From contig PXBG01000148.1 in NCBI GenBank assembly GCA_003566995.1, positions 1 through 36,741 of the forward strand: a DNA stretch of 36,741 nucleotides. Direction: 5' to 3'. This DNA is from Syntrophobacteraceae bacterium (GTDB lineage Bacteria; Desulfobacterota; Syntrophobacteria; Syntrophobacterales; Syntrophobacteraceae). Below are positions 34,501 through 36,741 of this stretch, piece by piece. The stretch's first letter is position 1, and each line of letters opens with the position of its first letter. The notes beneath the pieces were generated by a model. That model was given only the letters and a program-made list of their open reading frames with translations. It made no database searches and was not told where the DNA came from. The position numbers were made by a program, and so were the translations under genes.

Positions 34501-34514
34501 GTCCACCTCCATGA
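31512..34514 (+). CDS. MrfA/YprA-type DUF1998 helicase fused to a C-terminal YprB-type DEDD exonuclease
   Basis: The 1000-residue protein has a superfamily 2 helicase core: Q-motif-like LYSHQA, Walker A TPTSSGKS (76-83), DEMH (191-194), SAT (228-230), STSALEAGID and GRVGRSGQ (384-391). A DUF1998 region follows, with a Cys cluster (725, 727, 731, 734 and 740; CGCEWGCPAC) and DGYPGGIGL. After a Pro-rich linker (about 770-792) residues 793-955 form an RNase H-like nuclease with exonuclease motifs FLDLET (Asp798, Glu800), GFNISQFD (Asp862) and YCTLD (Tyr930, Asp934). B. subtilis MrfA and MrfB are separate proteins in mitomycin-lesion repair. The start is GTG at 31512 behind GAGGAG. One uninterrupted frame supports a natural fusion. 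Confidence 0.92.
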   Translation: MIQNFLKELLTRKWPNFKVAHHAILPHSQPRHGQLAAPLPPPLEEALTQQGITRLYSHQAAAIDQIRKGNHVVVATPTSSGKSLIYNLAVVESLIRKGPQHALYLFPIKALSRDQLQNLSAFLNLVESSDSRCRFRADTYDGDTTPHFRSKIRQNPPHILLSNPDMLHYALLPFHSKWQNFWENLQWVVLDEMHTYRGVFGSHVGQILRRLLRICHHYGSRPQFTFLSATIANPGQLAGQLLGVEAEAVRLVDSPGAPQPRRHFVFMETEEGSFGQPSGLAARFIARAAQMGLKTIAFTQSRKLTELVHMDVLRASPALKKRVSSYRAGFMPEERRSIEQRLSGGELDAVISTSALEAGIDIGGLDLCILVGYPGTVMTTWQRGGRVGRSGQESAIILIPQADALDHYISQHPEQFLSTHYEVAIINPLNEEILKAHLPCSAAELPIGRGELSRQEDAARKVLRKLLVEGRLLETVDGTEILSARQTPHRNVDIRSVGESYTIVKKSPDSPQQVPLGKSEGIRALKECHPGAVYLHRGETYHVDSLDLLKRVITVSPSQAPYYTRVKSEKETEILEYLASKPVANFVVRMGRLRVTEYILSYEKRRLFSQELLGTNTLELPPQTFETVGFWVEIEPSVQKSVQASKLHFMGGIHAVEHALISVFPLFALCDRGDIGGISIPMHPQLQKGAVFIYDGYPGGIGLAARGFEIIEELLQKTKELIRSCGCEWGCPACIHSPKCGSGNKPLDKEASLAVLHYLLGDRALPQWHRNPSGQEDPLPSQDTAPPPSESYHIGFLDLETQRLAQEVGGWHNKHLMRVSVAVLYESLTDSYRVYGEKDVPTLVEDLQKLDLVVGFNISQFDYAVLKAYTPFDLHSLPTLDLLAEIRKSLGFRLSLEHLAQKTLGRPKSSDGIQAVNWFRQGRWDLLVDYCTLDVNLTRDLFHHALEKGFLVYSDRRDRLLRIPTPWDPGCIIEKHRNVSASTKERPVRTKPFDSKSPPP

Positions 34515-34551
34515 CCGGAGTAAAACTCCTTCCACATTTCGGTCATGGGAG
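34507..34551 (+). promoter_or_regulatory. Nested hairpin between the helicase gene and the NusG-like gene
   Basis: CCATGACCG (34509-34517) pairs perfectly with CGGTCATGG (34540-34548), and an inner stem GGAGT-AAA-ACTCC (34517-34529) lies within the loop. The left arm covers the helicase stop codon. There is no U-tract. It lies about 95 nt before the NusG-like start and may be a leader structure or RNA-processing site. Confidence 0.5.
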
Positions 34552-34643
34552 CAGGGCTGTTCCATGCGGAAGAAAGACACTTGAAATTCAGGCGAGCGTG
34601 TGTCCCATTGGCCCCCTTCAAAAATTCATCAGAGTTGACAGGC

Positions 34644-35270
34644 ATGAAATCTCATCGTGACGTTGCGGGAAATCAAAATGCACATCCTGGCCCTGAAGCA
34701 CAGAGGGGACCCCTCATTTTCCCCAGGCTCTGCGGAGACAGAAAAGCCTGGTTTGCACTTTATGTGCAAGTGAACCACGAAAAGGAGGTGGCCAAAAGGC
34801 TGCAGGAAAAATCCATCCACGCATTGCTTCCCTTAATGGAGACATGGAGCCGCCGTAAAGACCGGCGCAAAAGGATCCAGGTCCCCCTTTTCCCGGGGTA
34901 TGTGTTCCTGAACACGATCCTGGACAATTACACCAGCCACAGGGTATTGCGTGTGCCCGGAACCGTCGCCGTTTTGAGCAATTCCGAAGGACCCCTGCCC
35001 ATACCCGACAGCCAGGTTCGAAATCTGGAAACTTTGCTGCGATCCCCCGAAACTCTGAGTCCCCACGCCTACTTGAAAGAAGGCCACTGGGTGCGGGTGG
35101 CCAGGGGACCCCTGGAGGGATGCCGGGGCATTCTGCTGCGTCAGAACAGCAGGAAAGGGCGGCTGGTGGTGAGCCTGGACCTTATAGAAAAATCGGTGAG
35201 TGTGGAAATGGATGTGGAAGACGTGGAACCGCTGATGCAGGCTCATGGCTCAGAGCACTTCATGGAGTAA
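34644..35270 (+). CDS. NusG/RfaH-type transcription elongation factor paralogue
   Basis: From ATG 34644 the protein is 208 residues: an NGN domain (about 35-130; WFALYVQVNHEKEVAKRL, PLFPGYVFLN) and a KOW domain (about 146-195; KEGHWVRVARGPLEGCRGIL). PLFPGYVF with LPLMETWSRRKDRRK is characteristic of specialised NusG paralogues (RfaH, UpxY, LoaP) that let RNA polymerase read through long operons, often for polysaccharides. The frame extends upstream to 34545, but the added part has no NusG similarity. The Shine-Dalgarno is weak (AGG close to ATG). No polysaccharide cluster or ops-like element is visible nearby, so its target is elsewhere or beyond the window. It is convergent with moeA, 24 bp apart. 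Confidence 0.85.
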   Translation: MKSHRDVAGNQNAHPGPEAQRGPLIFPRLCGDRKAWFALYVQVNHEKEVAKRLQEKSIHALLPLMETWSRRKDRRKRIQVPLFPGYVFLNTILDNYTSHRVLRVPGTVAVLSNSEGPLPIPDSQVRNLETLLRSPETLSPHAYLKEGHWVRVARGPLEGCRGILLRQNSRKGRLVVSLDLIEKSVSVEMDVEDVEPLMQAHGSEHFME

Positions 35271-35294
35271 AAAGGGTCCCCGGACAGAGGGGGA

Positions 35295-36545
35295 TCAAAG
35301 GGCCGAGAACAGGTGGACGTCCACGAGCGCGCCACGATCCAGGCCTTCGTCGTGCTCGGAGATGACCACGTAGCCGTCTGCTTTCACAAGAACGCTGATC
35401 ATGGCCGATCTGCCAAAAAGCGGTTCCGCAGTGTGCCCATCGCTGCTTTCTTTCAGCTTCACAGGAACACAGTCCGTGCGGCCATGAACGGATGGCAACG
35501 CTCGCTCCAGCAAAGCCGGCACAGTGCCCGGGTTTTCAAAGGGGCCCTGTTTCGTTTTTTTTCCTTGCAGAACATGGAGCATGGGCACCACCAGGAGGCG
35601 GCAGACCATCATGGCGGAAAAGGGATGACCTGGAAGGCCCCAGAAGATTTTTGGACCCATCCGGGCCAGAATGGTGGGTTTTCCCGGTCTTATGGCCACA
35701 CCCGCAACGAACAGCTGCGCATCTTCAAAGGACTCCACAATTTTCAGGGTGTAGTCCCTGGCCCCCACGGAACTCCCACCCGAAAAAAGAATCACGTCGT
35801 GGCTCTCAAAAAGATCCCGACACGTGTGGACCATGCTTTTCAGGTCGTCCTTGAGAATCATGCACGTGCCCACAATGGCGCCCCCTTCTTTCACCAGCCC
35901 CTTGAGGGAATAAGTGTTCATGTCCCTCACCTTGCCCCCCGGAAGCTCCCCGCCATCACCGGGAACAATCTCATCTCCCGTGGAAATCACGGCCACTCTG
36001 GGTCTGGCCATGAGGGGGACTTGTCCAACTCCCACCGCTGCAAGGCAGGCCACATCCTGAGGCCTCAGAATCCACCCCTTTTCAAAGAGCCGCTGGCCTC
36101 GGGCGATGTCTTCACCCGCACCGATGACGTTTTCACCGGGAGCGACAGGCCTTGTGACTTCCACCGTTTTCTCATCGAGAAGATGAGTGTACTCCACCAT
36201 GACCACGGCATCAGCACCCTGGGGGAGCATGCCACCGGTGGGGATGACCATGGCCTTTCCGTTCTGAAGGGAATGGGAGGCCACCTCTCCCATGAAGATC
36301 TCTCCCGAGACCTCCAGAAGCGCCGGCAGAGTTTCCGAAGCGCCAAAGGTGTCCCTGGACCGGACCGCATAACCGTCCATCGTTGATCTGGAAAAATGGG
36401 GCACGGGTTCAGGGGAGTCCAGGGGCGAAGCCATGACTCTTCCGTAGGAGCGGCAAAGGGAAACCCGTTCGATCCCCAGAGGCTCAAAGCCGCGAATGAT
36501 TTCCAAAACCTCCTGAACAGTCTTGACGCGAAGGAATTCCTGCAT
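35295..36545 (-). CDS. moeA: Molybdopterin molybdenumtransferase MoeA
   Basis: From ATG 36545 (MQEFLRVKTVQEVLEII) the protein is 416 residues. It shows the MoeA motifs STMDGYAVRS, PTGGMLPQGADAVVMVE, GEDIARGQRL, VISTGDEIVPG, FSGGSSVGARDYT (the molybdopterin-binding loop) and RPGKPTILA with GLPGHPFSAMM. It inserts molybdate or tungstate into adenylated molybdopterin. GGGGGA lies 7 nt before this ATG; the frame remains open further upstream. Mo/W cofactors are expected for formate dehydrogenases and aldehyde oxidoreductases of anaerobes. Confidence 0.95.
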   Translation of the reverse strand: MQEFLRVKTVQEVLEIIRGFEPLGIERVSLCRSYGRVMASPLDSPEPVPHFSRSTMDGYAVRSRDTFGASETLPALLEVSGEIFMGEVASHSLQNGKAMVIPTGGMLPQGADAVVMVEYTHLLDEKTVEVTRPVAPGENVIGAGEDIARGQRLFEKGWILRPQDVACLAAVGVGQVPLMARPRVAVISTGDEIVPGDGGELPGGKVRDMNTYSLKGLVKEGGAIVGTCMILKDDLKSMVHTCRDLFESHDVILFSGGSSVGARDYTLKIVESFEDAQLFVAGVAIRPGKPTILARMGPKIFWGLPGHPFSAMMVCRLLVVPMLHVLQGKKTKQGPFENPGTVPALLERALPSVHGRTDCVPVKLKESSDGHTAEPLFGRSAMISVLVKADGYVVISEHDEGLDRGALVDVHLFSAL

Positions 36546-36741
36546 GCTCAAATCCCCCTGTGGAAGGCAGGGCAGGTTGGGCATTGCCCAGGGACGAACT
36601 GGTGGATCAACGCGCATCCTGCCAAGATGCAATTGATAAAAACCATTGCCCACAATCCTTGAGAAGGGCGCTGACCGATCCCATGGAGCGTGCCGGAGCC
36701 GAGCCGGCCAGAGCAGGAAGGAGAGGGAGGAGGGGGTTTGG
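36546..36741. other. Region upstream of moeA to the window edge
   Basis: The moeA frame stays open on the minus strand through this 196-bp stretch to the window end, encoding a Pro/Arg-rich sequence with no family resemblance. It could be a non-coding leader or the tail of a fused or upstream reading frame; the window ends too soon to tell. The last 40 nt are very purine-rich on the plus strand. No convincing Moco riboswitch was recognised. Confidence 0.35.

Overview
The window looks like chromosomal DNA of an anaerobic Gram-negative bacterium of the former Deltaproteobacteria (now Thermodesulfobacteriota), most like a Syntrophobacteraceae-type sulfate reducer or syntroph. This is inferred from the mix of genes, not from a marker search: an rplM-rpsI-argC order, LPS export and heptose genes (lptD, rfaE2), twin PilT ATPases, an anaerobe-type phenylacetate-CoA ligase with an ACT protein and a branched-chain amino acid (LIV) transporter, and a PflX-like radical SAM protein. 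No phage, transposon, CRISPR array, tRNA or rRNA was recognised. It is ordinary core/accessory chromosome with dense, mostly minus-strand operons.

Layout. 1-2.1 kb: rplM-rpsI-argC (minus) from a near-consensus promoter at 2104-2132; argC runs off the left edge. 2.2-5.8 kb: folC-lptD. 6.0-9.1 kb: an HDOD protein followed by a GAF-PAS-histidine kinase-receiver hybrid. 9.4-17.5 kb: one long minus-strand operon, read as paaK - ACT - livK - livH - livM - livG - livF - second paaK-like gene, ending at a hairpin at 9355-9381. 17.5-19.3 kb: a GNAT-like protein, rfaE2 and a TPR membrane protein. 19.7-20.2 kb: trmL. 20.6-25.2 kb, plus strand: a YitT-family membrane protein, an alpha/beta hydrolase (convergent with a second hydrolase), then an operon of two DUF1538 membrane proteins and a divergent P-II protein. 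25.4-27.3 kb: thiL and thiD. 27.6-29.8 kb: pilT and a pilT paralogue. 30.4-31.3 kb: PflX-like radical SAM protein. 31.5-35.3 kb, plus strand: a 1000-residue helicase-nuclease fusion and a NusG/RfaH-type paralogue. 35.3-36.5 kb: moeA.

The most notable signal is in front of the paaK operon. A good promoter (17434-17462) is followed by a Shine-Dalgarno sequence and a 38-codon reading frame containing nine Phe and three Trp codons, mostly in two tandem Phe-Trp-Phe-Gly blocks and a run of three Phe. Downstream of its stop come an 8-bp stem and a perfect 13-bp stem with a U-tract, and then paaK. This is the anatomy of a ribosome-mediated transcription attenuator. It would switch on the aryl-CoA ligase, ACT sensor and amino-acid-type transporter when Phe/Trp-tRNA is scarce, which argues that the operon scavenges aryl acids or aromatic amino acids for biosynthesis rather than degrading them. 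Other points worth following are the paired DUF1538 genes overlapping a P-II gene (a possible P-II-gated transport system), the MrfA-MrfB-like fusion in one polypeptide, and a second PaaK-like protein whose phosphate-binding loop has lost its consensus.
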